From Streptomyces sp. NK15101 (GTDB taxonomy: Bacteria > Actinomycetota > Actinomycetes > Streptomycetales > Streptomycetaceae): DNA of 64,000 nucleotides. How positions within the stretch are numbered: position 1 is the stretch's first letter; each line of letters starts with the position of its first letter. The stretch is from contig NZ_JAINVG010000042.1 of NCBI RefSeq assembly GCF_020400725.1, positions 1-64,000 of the forward strand, given 5' to 3'. Positions 53,492 to 61,680 of this stretch are shown here, piece by piece. Both the position numbers and the translations under genes were made by a program. The notes under the pieces were generated by a model. It saw nothing but the letters and a program-made list of their open reading frames with translations, did not search any database and was not told the origin of the DNA.

Positions 53492-53923
53492 TCAGATCCG
53501 GCCGCGTGCGAGACGGGTCAGGGGACCCGTCAGCGGACCGGTCAGGGGCTTGGCCGTGGACCGGCCGATGGCGAACGCGGCGCCGGCGACACCGGCGACG
53601 CCGGCCGCCGCACCGGCGGCCACGGCCTTGCGGTGCTTGACGGTCGTCCAGGCCGTGGCGGCCACGGTGGCCGCCTTGCCGACGTTGGCCGTCACCAGCT
53701 CCCGGCCGCTCTGGAGTCCGCCGGCCACCGCCCGGCCGGCGCGCTCCGTGGCCTCGCCGGCCGACTTCCCGGCGCTCCGCGCCCCTGCCGATCCGCTCGC
53801 CTTCTCCGCGGCGGAGGCGCGCTTCGCGGTCCGCCGCCGGGCCGCGGTGACGGTCTTGCCTCCGGCCGTCTTCTTGGCGTTCGCGGTATCGGAATTCTTG
53901 GTGTTGTCGCTCTCGTCAGTCAT
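53492..53923 (-). CDS. Lys/Ala-rich hypothetical protein at the end of the gvp operon
   Basis: 143 residues; ATG 53923 with AAGGAGGAATG-type ribosome site. The first half is Lys/Arg/Ala/Thr-rich (AARRRTAKRASAAEKASGSA), resembling histone H1-like tails. The second half has a glycine/alanine-rich segment (AVAAGAAAGVAGVAGAAFAI) that could insert in or lie on a hydrophobic surface, and ends with PLTGPLTGPLTRLARGRI, a short repeat. It follows GvpK by 50 bp on the same strand and precedes the terminator, so it is probably in the operon. I know no named family; a gas-vesicle-associated role is inference. Confidence 0.65.
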   Translation of the reverse strand: MTDESDNTKNSDTANAKKTAGGKTVTAARRRTAKRASAAEKASGSAGARSAGKSAGEATERAGRAVAGGLQSGRELVTANVGKAATVAATAWTTVKHRKAVAAGAAAGVAGVAGAAFAIGRSTAKPLTGPLTGPLTRLARGRI

Positions 53924-53973
53924 GACATTCCTCCTTGCCGTTCCGTGTGAAATGACACAGGTCCCTGGCCGAC

Positions 53974-54282
53974 TCAGTCGCCGTTCCGGGGGAGCAGGGA
54001 TCCCAGGGGCCCCAGATCCAGATTGAGGTCGTCCATCGACAGGCCGTACCTGTCGCAGAGTTCCTCCATGCGCTCCTGCAGGATCATCAAGGTCAGCCCG
54101 ATGCGCTCCTCCTGGTCCTCCGTCAGGTCTCCTCGGTCGACCCGGTGCACGGCGGTGCGCTCCATCAGCTGCCGGAGCAGCTCGACGATGGTCAGGACGA
54201 GTTTGACGAGGTCCCGTTCCACCGTGTCCGGGTCCGTCCCCAGACGCCGGGCCACCGCGGAGACCTCGCTGTCCCGGCTCAC
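53974..54282 (-). CDS. gvpK: gas vesicle protein GvpK
   Basis: 102 residues from GTG 54282, overlapping the GvpS stop as GTGA. VARRLGTDPDTVERDLVKLV, LTIVELLRQLMERTAVHRVD, LTEDQEERIGLTLMILQERM, EELCDRYGLSMDDLNLDLGP is the conserved GvpK fold (helical, accessory to vesicle assembly). Length and sequence are normal for the family. Confidence 0.95.
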   Translation of the reverse strand: MSRDSEVSAVARRLGTDPDTVERDLVKLVLTIVELLRQLMERTAVHRVDRGDLTEDQEERIGLTLMILQERMEELCDRYGLSMDDLNLDLGPLGSLLPRNGD

Positions 54283-54494
54283 CACGGCGCCGGCTCCTCT
54301 CCCGTGACGGACCGGATCACCGCGCGCAGGTTGATGTGGACCAGGTCGATGTCCGCGACGGACAGGACGAGGTCGCCGGTGAGCACCGCTCCCCCGTTCA
54401 GAAGCCGGTCCAGGAGGTCGATCAGGGCGACGGGCGGTCCGGTGAGGGAATCGGCGGCGGTGACGTCGCCGCCTGCGATCCGCGTGCCGTTCAT
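54279..54494 (-). CDS. gvpS: gas vesicle protein GvpS (GvpA-like)
   Basis: 71 residues from ATG 54494, overlapping the GvpL stop as ATGA. ALIDLLDRLLNGGAVLTGDL, VLSVADIDLVHINLRAVIRS is a GvpA-type alpha-beta-beta-alpha core. In Streptomyces such short GvpA paralogues at this position are called GvpS; they may cap or nucleate the shell. Confidence 0.93.
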   Translation of the reverse strand: MNGTRIAGGDVTAADSLTGPPVALIDLLDRLLNGGAVLTGDLVLSVADIDLVHINLRAVIRSVTGEEPAPW

Positions 54495-55342
54495 CGCTCC
54501 CCACCCTCCTCCGTCCCGTACCGGTCCCCCTCGGTCACCGTGGCGAACGAGTACGGGGCCCACGGGCCCGTCACCTCGACGCGCACGCCCGGGGTGGCGT
54601 CGGCGGACCCACCGAGCGCGGTCATGAACCGGCCGGCTTCGCCCACGGGCACGAGATACGCCTCGTTCGCGATGTTCTCCCCCCGGGCGGGGGCCAGTCC
54701 GCCCTGCTGCGGCCGGTGGACGACCCGCGCGCGGGAGAGCCCCTCCGCCACCCGGGCCGCCTCCTCGGCGACACCCGCGGCGGCACGGTAGAGATCCTGG
54801 GTGCTGCGGCGCTGAGCCCGGCGCCGCTGGAGGTAGGCGCGCCCGGGGCTCTCCGCAACCACCTCCGCCTCCGGCGGTGCCGCCACGCCCGCGTCCGCGT
54901 ACACCTTCACGCCGAGTTCCACATGGCCGTCCAGGCGGGCCAGCAGGTCCAGGAAGCGGACGCGTCCTGCGGTGAGCATCCCGGCCACCCGGGCATCGTC
55001 CAGGTACACGGTCGCCAGCCGCAGGGGCAGGACGGTCGCCCCCGCGAACACGGCGTCGACCACCGCGTGGTGAGCCCGTGCGACCGCCTCCAGTCTGGCC
55101 ATGTCCTCCAGCTGCGTGCGCAGCCCCTGTTCCCCGAACGCATCGGACGGAACGGAGGACACCACCGCCGCGAGGCCGGCGGATTCGACCAGCCGCAGAG
55201 CCCCTCCGTCGACACCGGCGAGGCGGGCGACGGCATCCCGCAGGGCGGGCTCGTCGACACGGCCGAGGGCGTAGACGTACGACATCTCCTCAGCGGCGTC
55301 GAGGGGCTCGTCCGTCCGGCGGGGCCGCGAGTCGGGGTTCAC
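54491..55342 (-). CDS. gvpL: gas vesicle protein GvpL (GvpL/F family)
   Basis: 283 residues from GTG 55342, overlapping the GvpJ stop. EEMSYVYALGRVDEPALRDA, VSSVPSDAFGEQGLRTQLED, ARAHHAVVDAVFAGATVLPL, RLATVYLDDARVAGMLTAGR, ARLDGHVELGVKVYA, GENIANEAYLVPVGEAGRFM and the hallmark ending VTGPWAPYSFATV. GvpL/F proteins bind GvpA early in assembly. Longer N- and C-terminal extensions than GvpF at 57947. Confidence 0.95.
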   Translation of the reverse strand: MNPDSRPRRTDEPLDAAEEMSYVYALGRVDEPALRDAVARLAGVDGGALRLVESAGLAAVVSSVPSDAFGEQGLRTQLEDMARLEAVARAHHAVVDAVFAGATVLPLRLATVYLDDARVAGMLTAGRVRFLDLLARLDGHVELGVKVYADAGVAAPPEAEVVAESPGRAYLQRRRAQRRSTQDLYRAAAGVAEEAARVAEGLSRARVVHRPQQGGLAPARGENIANEAYLVPVGEAGRFMTALGGSADATPGVRVEVTGPWAPYSFATVTEGDRYGTEEGGER

Positions 55343-55776
55343 CGTGTCTCCTCCTCTTCCTCCTGCCGGGGAGCATGCGCCGCGTCGGACGAGTGGCCGG
55401 ATATTCCGGCCGCCGCCTTCAGCTGGGCCAGCTCGGCCCGCAGCCGCTCGTTCTCCTCGGCCGGTGACTCGCCCCCGGCGGCCGGAGCGCCCGCCACGGA
55501 CCCGGCGGGTCTGGCCCGGGAGGAGAGCGAGGGATCGTGCTCCCACCAGTCGATGCCCATCTCCTTCGCCTTGTCGACGGACGCGACCAGGAGGCGCAGC
55601 TTGATCGTCAGCAGTTCGATGTCGAGCAGGTTGATCTGGATGTCGCCCGCGATGACGATGCCCTTGTCGAGCACCCTCTCGAGGATGTCCGCGAGGTTCG
55701 CGGACGGGCCCTGCGCCCCGTAAGCCGGTGCGGCTCGCGGAGAGCCCGGCATGCGGCCGGCCAGTGAATCGGACAC
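55339..55776 (-). CDS. gvpJ: gas vesicle protein GvpJ (GvpA-like)
   Basis: 145 residues from GTG 55776 (GGGGAGAC upstream). NLADILERVLDKGIVIAGDI, QINLLDIELLTIKLRLLVAS, VDKAKEMGIDWWEHDPSLSS is the GvpA-like core with the GvpJ-type continuation. The C-terminal third is a charged coiled-coil-like stretch (EENERLRAELAQLKAAAG). GvpJ is thought to help form the conical ends of vesicles. Confidence 0.95.
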   Translation of the reverse strand: MSDSLAGRMPGSPRAAPAYGAQGPSANLADILERVLDKGIVIAGDIQINLLDIELLTIKLRLLVASVDKAKEMGIDWWEHDPSLSSRARPAGSVAGAPAAGGESPAEENERLRAELAQLKAAAGISGHSSDAAHAPRQEEEEETR

Positions 55777-55808
55777 GATGTCTCCCCTGTCCTGTGCTGC
55801 GGTGTCGG

Positions 55809-57062
55809 TCAGCGAGCGGAGGCCGCGGTGCGACGCCGGGAGCGACGGGCGGGCCCGGGCTCCTCGTCAGGCTCGTCGGGGAGCTCGTCGTCCTCCTCGG
55901 CCTCGCTCTCGTCGATGTACTCGTCGTCGGGCTCTTCGTCGTCGGGCTCGTCGCCTTCGGGCTCTTCGTCGTCGGGCTCGTCGCCTTCGGGCTCTTCGTC
56001 GTCGGGCTCTTCGTCGTCGGGCTCTTCGCCTTCGGGCTCTTCGTACTCGGCCGCCGCGTCGTCACCCGTCTCGTACTCGTCCGCCGCGTCCTCGTCGGCG
56101 TCACCGGACTCGCCCGATTCATCGGGGTCGTCCGGGTCGTCGGCGTCCTCGAAGTCGTCCTCGAAGTCGTCCTCGAGGCCGTCCTCGGCGCCGGTCTCCT
56201 CCTGCTCTTCGGCGGCTTCCCGCTCCTCCTCGATCGCCTCGTCGTGCCCGACCACGACCTCGCCGTCGCGGATCTCCCCGCGCCAGCCGTCCGTGGCCTC
56301 GCCGCGCATCATGATGAACTTGCGGTAGAGCTTGAGGTCGAGTCGCGCCCGACGCCCCTGGGCGCGCCAGATGTTGCCGGTCTTCTCGAAGAGCCCTTTC
56401 GGGAAGTATTCGAGCACCAACAGCACTCGTGTGAGGTCGTCGGTGAGGGGGTGGAAGGTCACCACCCCCTTGACGGTGCCCTTGGCGCCCTCCGTGGTCC
56501 ACATGATGCGCTCGTCCGGCACCTGCTCCGTGACGTTCGCCTGCCAGCTCCGCGTGGACTTGGCGACCTTCACCTTCCAGTTGCTCGTCGTGTCGTCGGC
56601 CTTCTCGACGCTCACGACGCCCTTGGCGAAGGTGCTGAACTCCTGGAACTGCGTCCACTGGTCGTACGCCTCGCGCACGGGCACGCCGACGTCGATGTCC
56701 TCGACGATCGTCACGCTCCGGGCCTTGCCGCCACCCGACTTGCGGCCCTTGCCGAACAGGCCCTTGACCTTGTCCTTCACGGTGTCCTTGAGGTGGGAGA
56801 CGCCGGCGGTCACGGCCGCCTGCGCGGGCGACCTGCCCTCGCGGAGGGCCTGGCCGCCCTTGGCCAGGCTCTCGACCGCACCGCCCGTGCCCGCTCCGGG
56901 CTCCGCCAGCTTGGCGACGCCCTCGCCCAGGCGCTCTCCGAACCGTGTCACGGTGCGCTCGGCCCGGGCGCGCAGATAAGCGTGGAGCTCTTCCTTGAGC
57001 CGGTCGGTGGCGGGGTGGTCGGCCAACTCGCCCTTCAGCCTGCCCAGTGCCGAGTCACCCAC
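55809..57062 (-). CDS. gvpZ: gas vesicle protein GvpZ, SRPBCC domain with acidic repeat tail
   Basis: 417 residues from GTG 57062, overlapping the GvpY stop; GTG 57068 is an alternative. Residues 1-120: LKGELADHPATDRLKEELHA and basic helices. About 125-260: an SRPBCC/polyketide-cyclase-like domain (ARSVTIVEDIDVGVPVREAY, DQWTQFQEFSTFAKGVVSVE, WQANVTEQVPDERIMWTTEG, GVVTFHPLTDDLTRVLLVLE). The C-terminal 130 residues are almost only Glu, Asp, Pro and Gly, with eight tandem pentapeptides of EP(D/E)(D/G)(E/D) type. Homologues in the Streptomyces gvpOAFGYZJLSK order are called GvpZ. A scaffold or chaperone role is inference. Confidence 0.85.
   Translation of the reverse strand: MGDSALGRLKGELADHPATDRLKEELHAYLRARAERTVTRFGERLGEGVAKLAEPGAGTGGAVESLAKGGQALREGRSPAQAAVTAGVSHLKDTVKDKVKGLFGKGRKSGGGKARSVTIVEDIDVGVPVREAYDQWTQFQEFSTFAKGVVSVEKADDTTSNWKVKVAKSTRSWQANVTEQVPDERIMWTTEGAKGTVKGVVTFHPLTDDLTRVLLVLEYFPKGLFEKTGNIWRAQGRRARLDLKLYRKFIMMRGEATDGWRGEIRDGEVVVGHDEAIEEEREAAEEQEETGAEDGLEDDFEDDFEDADDPDDPDESGESGDADEDAADEYETGDDAAAEYEEPEGEEPDDEEPDDEEPEGDEPDDEEPEGDEPDDEEPDDEYIDESEAEEDDELPDEPDEEPGPARRSRRRTAASAR
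55929..56048 (-). repeat. 15-bp coding repeat, 8 units, in gvpZ
   Basis: Eight units of GGGCTCTTCGTCGTC or close variants (GGGCTCGTCGCCTTC and similar) back to back, encoding the acidic pentapeptides of GvpZ. Multiple of three, so expansions keep frame. Confidence 0.9.
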
Positions 57063-57627
57063 GGTCACCACCGCCTCGGGTCCTGCGGCCGGCCGGGGTC
57101 GCGGTCTTCTTGGCGGCGGTCCGTTTGCGGGCCGTGGCGGCCGGCTTGCCCGTGCCGTCGGCGGGCTTCGCCCGCCCCGTGGCCTTCTTGGCGGGTGCCT
57201 GGCTCCGGGCGGCCCGCCTCGGCTTCCCCTTTTCGCCGTCGTCACGCTCGTCCGACGCATCAGGCTCGTCCCGCTCCTCCGGGTCGTCCTCAGGGGCCTC
57301 CTCGTCCCGCTCGTCCCCGAGGGCCTCGCCGGACCCGCCGAGAGCCCGTGTGCGCCGGTTCAGGGAGTCGGCGAGACCTTCCGCCCGCTTGGTGAGCGCC
57401 TCCGTCGCCGCGGACTTCGTGGCCTCCACCAGCTCCTTGCGCACCTGGTCGTTCAGGCCGCCGACGAGCGGCGACGCGGCCAGGGCCCGGCCGATCCGAC
57501 GGGGGTCGAGGTCGAGTCGTCTGCCGGCGAGGAACAGACCGAATCCCAGGGCCAGTCTGGCCTTTCTGGTCCTTCCCAGCAGGTATCCCCCTACCAGGGC
57601 CGCGCCTATCCTGACGTTCTTCGTCAT
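57055..57627 (-). CDS. gvpY: gas vesicle protein GvpY
   Basis: 190 residues; ATG 57627 with GAGGTG upstream. VRIGAALVGGYLLGRTRKAR, LALGFGLFLAGRRLDLDPRR, LNDQVRKELVEATKSAATEA form the conserved N-terminus: a short hydrophobic GGYLLGRT segment and an amphipathic helix. The rest is charged: an acidic stretch (DERDEEAPEDDPEERDEPD), then a Lys/Ala/Arg-rich histone-like tail. Position between gvpG and gvpZ and the N-terminal pattern fit GvpY; the function is not known. Confidence 0.85.
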   Translation of the reverse strand: MTKNVRIGAALVGGYLLGRTRKARLALGFGLFLAGRRLDLDPRRIGRALAASPLVGGLNDQVRKELVEATKSAATEALTKRAEGLADSLNRRTRALGGSGEALGDERDEEAPEDDPEERDEPDASDERDDGEKGKPRRAARSQAPAKKATGRAKPADGTGKPAATARKRTAAKKTATPAGRRTRGGGDRG

Positions 57628-57678
57628 CTCCTGTGCACCTCGTCCTCCCCCGGTCGGTGGTCCGTCGTCGGCATGGAC

Positions 57679-57936
57679 TCAGCGTCCGTTCCGCGAGCCC
57701 TGCCAGTAGTCCTCGGCCTCTTCGAGCCGGTCGAGGAGCTCGTCCTCGCGGCGGTCGAACTCGTCGGCGTCGATGCGGCCGCTCGTCAGCTCCTGTTCGA
57801 GCGCCGCCAGCTCCCCGCGCACCCGCTCGGGGTCGTAGTGCTCCCGCTCCGCGGCGAGGATCACCTGGTCGAGTACCCAGGCGGTGCCGCGGACGGGAGC
57901 CAGCGGGAGGGTCAGAACGCCGGTGATGAGGCCCAT
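57679..57936 (-). CDS. gvpG: gas vesicle protein GvpG
   Basis: 85 residues; ATG 57936 with GGGAG upstream, 10 bp after gvpF. MGLITGVLTLPLAPVRGTAW, VLDQVILAAEREHYDPERVR, GELAALEQELTSGRIDADEF, LLDRLEEAEDYW is the complete GvpG family pattern. A small helical accessory protein of vesicle assembly. Confidence 0.95.
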   Translation of the reverse strand: MGLITGVLTLPLAPVRGTAWVLDQVILAAEREHYDPERVRGELAALEQELTSGRIDADEFDRREDELLDRLEEAEDYWQGSRNGR

Positions 57937-57946
57937 GTCCGCTCCC

Positions 57947-58660
57947 TCAGACGAAGCTGTACGGCGGCAGAGGGCCCGTGAGGGTGAAGTCGTACGCGTC
58001 CCCGCGCCGGTCGGCCTCGGCCCGCACGGCCCGGACGAACTCGTCCGTGTGCTCGGCCGGGACCAGGAACGAGGCGTTGAGGAAGTGGTTGCCGCCGACG
58101 TCGGCGACGGAGGAACGGGTGGCCGCCTCGCCCAGCCGGGTCACGATCTCCTCGGCCTCCCGTTCGCCCCGGGCCGCGACCTCGCGCGAGACGAGCTCCC
58201 CCAGCGCGACCCGGTCCTCGTGGGTGCCGGAGCCGCCGCGGGTGCGCTCGTTGAGCTCCCGGGCCTGCGCGGAGTCGGCGAGGACCGCGCGGAGCATGTC
58301 GTCCTCGTCCCTGCCGGCCTTGAGGTGGTACTCGACGTGGCCGTCGAGCTCGGCGAGCCGCTGCCGGTACGCCGGTCCCTCGTGGTCCAGGACTTCGGCG
58401 ACGCGCTCGTCGTCGGGGCCGAGCAGGCCGAAGCGCATCGGCAGGGTCGCTCCGTCGGACATGAGCGACTCCAGGACGTTCTGATGGGCCATGACGTCGC
58501 GACGCTTGGCGCGCAGGCCGGGAGGCGCGTCGCTCACGACGGCCGTCAGGGTGTCGGTGCGGACGGTGCGCAGCGGTGACGGCGGATCGCCGACTCCTCG
58601 CAGACCGTCCAGGCGCAGGGGGTGCGTGGCGTCGGTGATGGCGTAGACGTACGTGGGCAA
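57947..58660 (-). CDS. gvpF: gas vesicle protein GvpF (GvpL/F family)
   Basis: 237 residues from TTG 58660, the only start matching the GAGGAG at the gvpA stop and giving the conserved PTYVYAITDATHPLRLDGLR. RRDVMAHQNVLESLMSDGAT, LPMRFGLLGPDDERVAEVLD, AELDGHVEYHLKAGRDEDDM, NHFLNASFLVPAEHTDEFVR and ending FTLTGPLPPYSFV. GvpF binds GvpA before assembly and lines the inner face. Confidence 0.95.
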   Translation of the reverse strand: MPTYVYAITDATHPLRLDGLRGVGDPPSPLRTVRTDTLTAVVSDAPPGLRAKRRDVMAHQNVLESLMSDGATLPMRFGLLGPDDERVAEVLDHEGPAYRQRLAELDGHVEYHLKAGRDEDDMLRAVLADSAQARELNERTRGGSGTHEDRVALGELVSREVAARGEREAEEIVTRLGEAATRSSVADVGGNHFLNASFLVPAEHTDEFVRAVRAEADRRGDAYDFTLTGPLPPYSFV

Positions 58661-58664
58661 CGGG

Positions 58665-59101
58665 TCACTCCTCTCGCTTCCGGGCCGTCTGGCGGCCGGT
58701 CGTCGACTTGCGGGCCGGGCGCTTGCCGGACTCCTCCTCGGACTCGTCGCGCTTGCCCTGCAGCGTGTCCGTGAAGGCCTCCACGGCGCCGCTCAGCGCT
58801 CCTTTGGACTTGCCCTTGGCGCCGCTCTCGGTCATCTCGCCGACGATGTCGGTGAGCTGGGTGGGCGCCTTGCGTCCGGATTCCAGGTCGAGGCGGTTGC
58901 ACGCCTCCGCGAACCGCAGGTACGTGTCGACGCTGGCGACGACCACCCGGACGTCGACCTTGAGGATTTCGATGCCGACCAGGGAGACGCGGACGAACGC
59001 GTCGATCACGAGGCCCCGGTCAAGGATGAGTTCGAGAACGTCGTAGAGATTTCCCGAACCACTTCCACTGGTGGTGGGATTGCTCTGCTGAACGAGTGTC
59101 A
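58665..59101 (-). CDS. gvpA: gas vesicle major structural protein GvpA
   Basis: 145 residues from GTG 59101 with GGAAGGAG upstream, the best ribosome site of the operon. The shell core is NLYDVLELILDRGLVIDAFV, RVSLVGIEILKVDVRVVVAS, VDTYLRFAEACNRLDLE. The C-terminal 60 residues are a Lys/Ser/Glu-rich tail (SGKRPARKSTTGRQTARKRE) typical of Streptomyces GvpA and absent from the cyanobacterial protein. It forms the gas-permeable wall. Confidence 0.96.
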
Positions 59102-59170
59102 CGATGAATCTCCTTCCGGTGATCGCACGGGGCCGGCGACGGCCGGGAACCCGCGGGTCACCCTCTGGTT

Positions 59171-59476
59171 TCAGCGGCGGTCGATCTGCCCCCTCGCGTA
59201 ACGGCGAACGCGTTCGTAGGCGACGAGTCGCCCTTCGGCGTCGAGTTCGACGTGATAGGTCGCCATGACGCTCATGGTGTCGGGGACCTTCGCGAGTTCG
59301 ACCACTTCCACGTCCGCGGACCAGCCCTCTCCGGTGCCCTTCACCGCCGATACGGATCCCGGCTCGCACTGGAGCAGGTCCGCGAGCTGGCCGGAGGCGC
59401 GGCGCATGACGGTGGCGATGTCGCAGCGCCCGCCGGCGGCGGCGTCGGCCGTTCCGCTTTTCCTGTCGTCGGTCAT
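59171..59476 (-). CDS. gvpO: gas vesicle protein GvpO
   Basis: 101 residues from ATG 59476. CDIATVMRRASGQLADLLQC, EPGSVSAVKGTGEGWSADVE, VVELAKVPDTMSVMATYHVE, LDAEGRLVAYERVRRYARGQ is the GvpO pattern (GW-x-(A/V)-x-VEV-x-E, then YxVxLD-x-(E/D)G-x-(L/V)-x-(S/A)Y-x-RxxRYxR). First gene of the operon; GvpO is needed for vesicle formation or expression in archaea. Confidence 0.95.
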   Translation of the reverse strand: MTDDRKSGTADAAAGGRCDIATVMRRASGQLADLLQCEPGSVSAVKGTGEGWSADVEVVELAKVPDTMSVMATYHVELDAEGRLVAYERVRRYARGQIDRR

Positions 59477-59734
59477 GTTCCTGATCTCGCCTTCGTACCT
59501 CTGGAAACCGGTCGGGGAAACACCCCGACCGCCGAGTGCGCCTGCGGTTCGCGTGCCCCTGCGATCCGAACGTATGCGTGATCGCGGCCGATTCGCCGAA
59601 CGGGAGGTGACACCTCACTGCTTTTGCTCCCGCGGTCTCACGACTTCCACTCCCGTGGTTTCCGCGCTCGAATGCCCCGCCTTTGCGCGGGTAGGCGGGC
59701 GCGGAACCCATCGGGCCTCGGCGAAAGGGAAGTT
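59477..59734. promoter_or_regulatory. divergent promoter region, gvp operon and GlsB-like gene
   Basis: About 260 bp between divergent starts, so both promoters lie here. A GGTAC element 20 bp before gvpO (minus strand) and a GGGTAG at 59687 (plus) could be -10 elements of SigB-type stress promoters, which suit both genes, but matching -35 elements are weak. Confidence 0.4.
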
Positions 59735-60013
59735 GTGACGATTTCGGGATTCCTCAGCGCCCTGGTCATCGGCGTCGCGGTCGGCCTGCTGGGCCGTCTC
59801 GTCCTGCCCGGCAGACAACACATAGGCGTCCTTTGGACGCTTGTCGTGGGAATCGCCGCGGCGCTGGTCGGATCGTTGGTCACGGCGCTCCTGGGCCTGT
59901 CGGACACCCGTGGCGTCGACTGGACGGAGTGCCTGGTCCAGGTCGCGCTCTCCGCACTCGGGGTGGCGGCCCTGGACCGCGTCCTGGGCGACGTCCGCCC
60001 TCCCGGGCGCTGA
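59735..60013 (+). CDS. GlsB/YeaQ/YmgE-type membrane protein
   Basis: 92 residues from GTG 59735 with AAAGGGA upstream. ISGFLSALVIGVAVGLLGRL, VLPGRQHIGVLWTLVVGIAA, ALVGSLVTALLGLS: the GRLVLPGRQ-x-(I/M)G motif and three membrane segments mark the transglycosylase-associated (DUF family GlsB/YeaQ) stress membrane proteins. Divergent from the gvp operon; both may answer to a stress sigma factor. Confidence 0.88.
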   Translation: MTISGFLSALVIGVAVGLLGRLVLPGRQHIGVLWTLVVGIAAALVGSLVTALLGLSDTRGVDWTECLVQVALSALGVAALDRVLGDVRPPGR

Positions 60014-60031
60014 GGCCCGCAGCTCGTTCAG

Positions 60032-60284
60032 TCAGCCTCGGGCGGGGCGTCGGCCCGTACGTGGGGCATGGGGCGGCTGGGGACCGGGTACGGCTCGTCG
60101 GGCGGGCACGCGGACGGGGTGACGCGTACGGTCGACGGTCCCGCCCACCCGTAGCCTTCCACTTCCCGTACAGGACCGGATCGTCCGTCAGGGACTCGCC
60201 CACGTCACCCAGCACACCACGCACACCAAACAGACCGAGCAGACCGCCCACGGCTTTTTCGGCCGCATCAGCAACCGATGACCG
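60032..60284 (-). pseudogene. small hypothetical gene, frameshifted
   Basis: ADAAEKAVGGLLGLFGVRGV, LGDVGESLTDDPVLYGKWKA read in one frame; the plausible ending VRVTPSACPPDEPYPVPSRP then MPHVRADAPPEAD and a stop at 60032 lies in another. Together about 80 residues. Family not recognised. Confidence 0.45.
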
Positions 60285-61680
60285 CCCGGCTCGGGTCGCT
60301 CCGGCCGGCTCTCGTTCCCCGCCCCGTGGCGGCCGGCAGGACGAGAGCGGGACAGGCCGCCCGGCACCGGCCCCAGCCCCGGCACCACCGCCCCGTCACG
60401 GAGGAACACACTCAGCCATGCAGACCGGGCCGAACCACGCCCTCGAACTCCCGGCCTCGAAGCCGTACCCGGAGAACAACGCGCGGGCCCGCCTGGCCGC
60501 CGCCGGTGCCCGGTGGAGCCGCGCCCGAGACCGGGGTGGTGTCCTGCATGGCGCGTGGGAGGACATCCGCCGCGACCGTCCACACCCCGTGGCGGACCAC
60601 TGGTCCGTTCGGCCTGATCGGAAGATTCCCGCGCATCAGTGACGCCCGCGCCCCGTGGACCTTGTGGGGCCTTCCGGCATCTGGGTCGTGGTCCGCCTCC
60701 CCGGTCGGCGGCCGCCTCCTGGCCGCCACACTCGCCACCGTCATCGGGATACTCGCAGCATCCTCGCCCTGCGCGGCCCGACCTTCCGCCCCGTCATTCA
60801 CCACCACGTTCCGGCTGTGCCGGTGTTCAGCTCGGAGCTCCACCTCCACGCCATCCTGCCCGCGCCCACGCCGCCCGGCGACGACACCCCGGACCCGACC
60901 GTGCACCGCTTCCCCAACCGCTGTCCCATCCCGGTCGCCCCGTCCGGTCCTCGGCCCCCTCCAGGCGTGCGCGAGGGCCGGGCGGACCGACCGGCCACCC
61001 GCTTTCGCCCACGCCCCGTCGACCGTCCCTTTGCCGGCGGGGCGTGACGCTGCCCGTCCTTACCCCTGTCCGAGGACACGCCGCGCTCATCCCCCGTCCG
61101 TGCCGCCGGATCGGCCGGCCCCGCCCGCAGCGTCCCGGCTCTCACCGTCCCCGTCGTCCCGCCTGCTTTCCGGTAACCGGGTCCGGGGATGGGCGCCCGC
61201 GCCGGGGGCTTGGTCGCCATGGACCTGCATGACCCCGGCGACAACCCGTTTCCGGCCTTCCGGTGGCGGCAGGCCGGCTCCGGGTGATGAGGATCTGTGA
61301 AATCGGCCAGTGCTGCTCTTCGCTCCCCGCTTGATTACCGTAGGCACCGATGGCCGGATCCGCCCGTGCTGTGTCGGCTTCTTCTGGAGTCGTTTGGCGG
61401 CCGGCCGCGTGAACGAGGTCAGCGACTTTGATGTCACTCAAGCGCTGCAGGGCGCATGGCGAGGCGCGGAGGCGGGAGTCCTGCGTCACGGCCGGCCCTT
61501 GCGGACCGTGTCCGCACCTGCGCGACGCAGCACCGTCACCAGCCTCCCGAAGGCGCGCGGACTCAGCCCGGAGAACGGGGCTATCCAGGACGGCTCCGAC
61601 GCCGTGATCACACCAGCCACATCGAGATCATCTCGCCCATGCGACCTCTTCTGCTCGGGCCGGTGGTCGAGAATCCTGCC
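60285..61680. other. 1.4-kb stretch without a supportable gene
   Basis: Open frames on both strands are Pro/Arg-rich shadows. An ATG frame at 60418-60642 (MQTGPNHALELPASKPYPEN, ARARLAAAGARWSRARDRGG) has slight protein character. A minus-strand frame near 61310-61489 reads CALQRLSDIKVADLVHAAGR and may be transposase debris. Neither is firm. Confidence 0.35.

Noticed and set aside
54491..56122. 543-codon frame including gvpL
   Set aside because: The part before GTG 55342 is a shadow of gvpJ and of the gvpZ repeats. The conserved GvpL sequence starts at the overlap with the gvpJ stop.
55728..57395. 555-codon plus-strand frame opposite gvpZ
   Set aside because: Its Leu/Val/Gly-rich repeats are the reverse complement of the acidic repeat codons. 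No membrane protein family fits.
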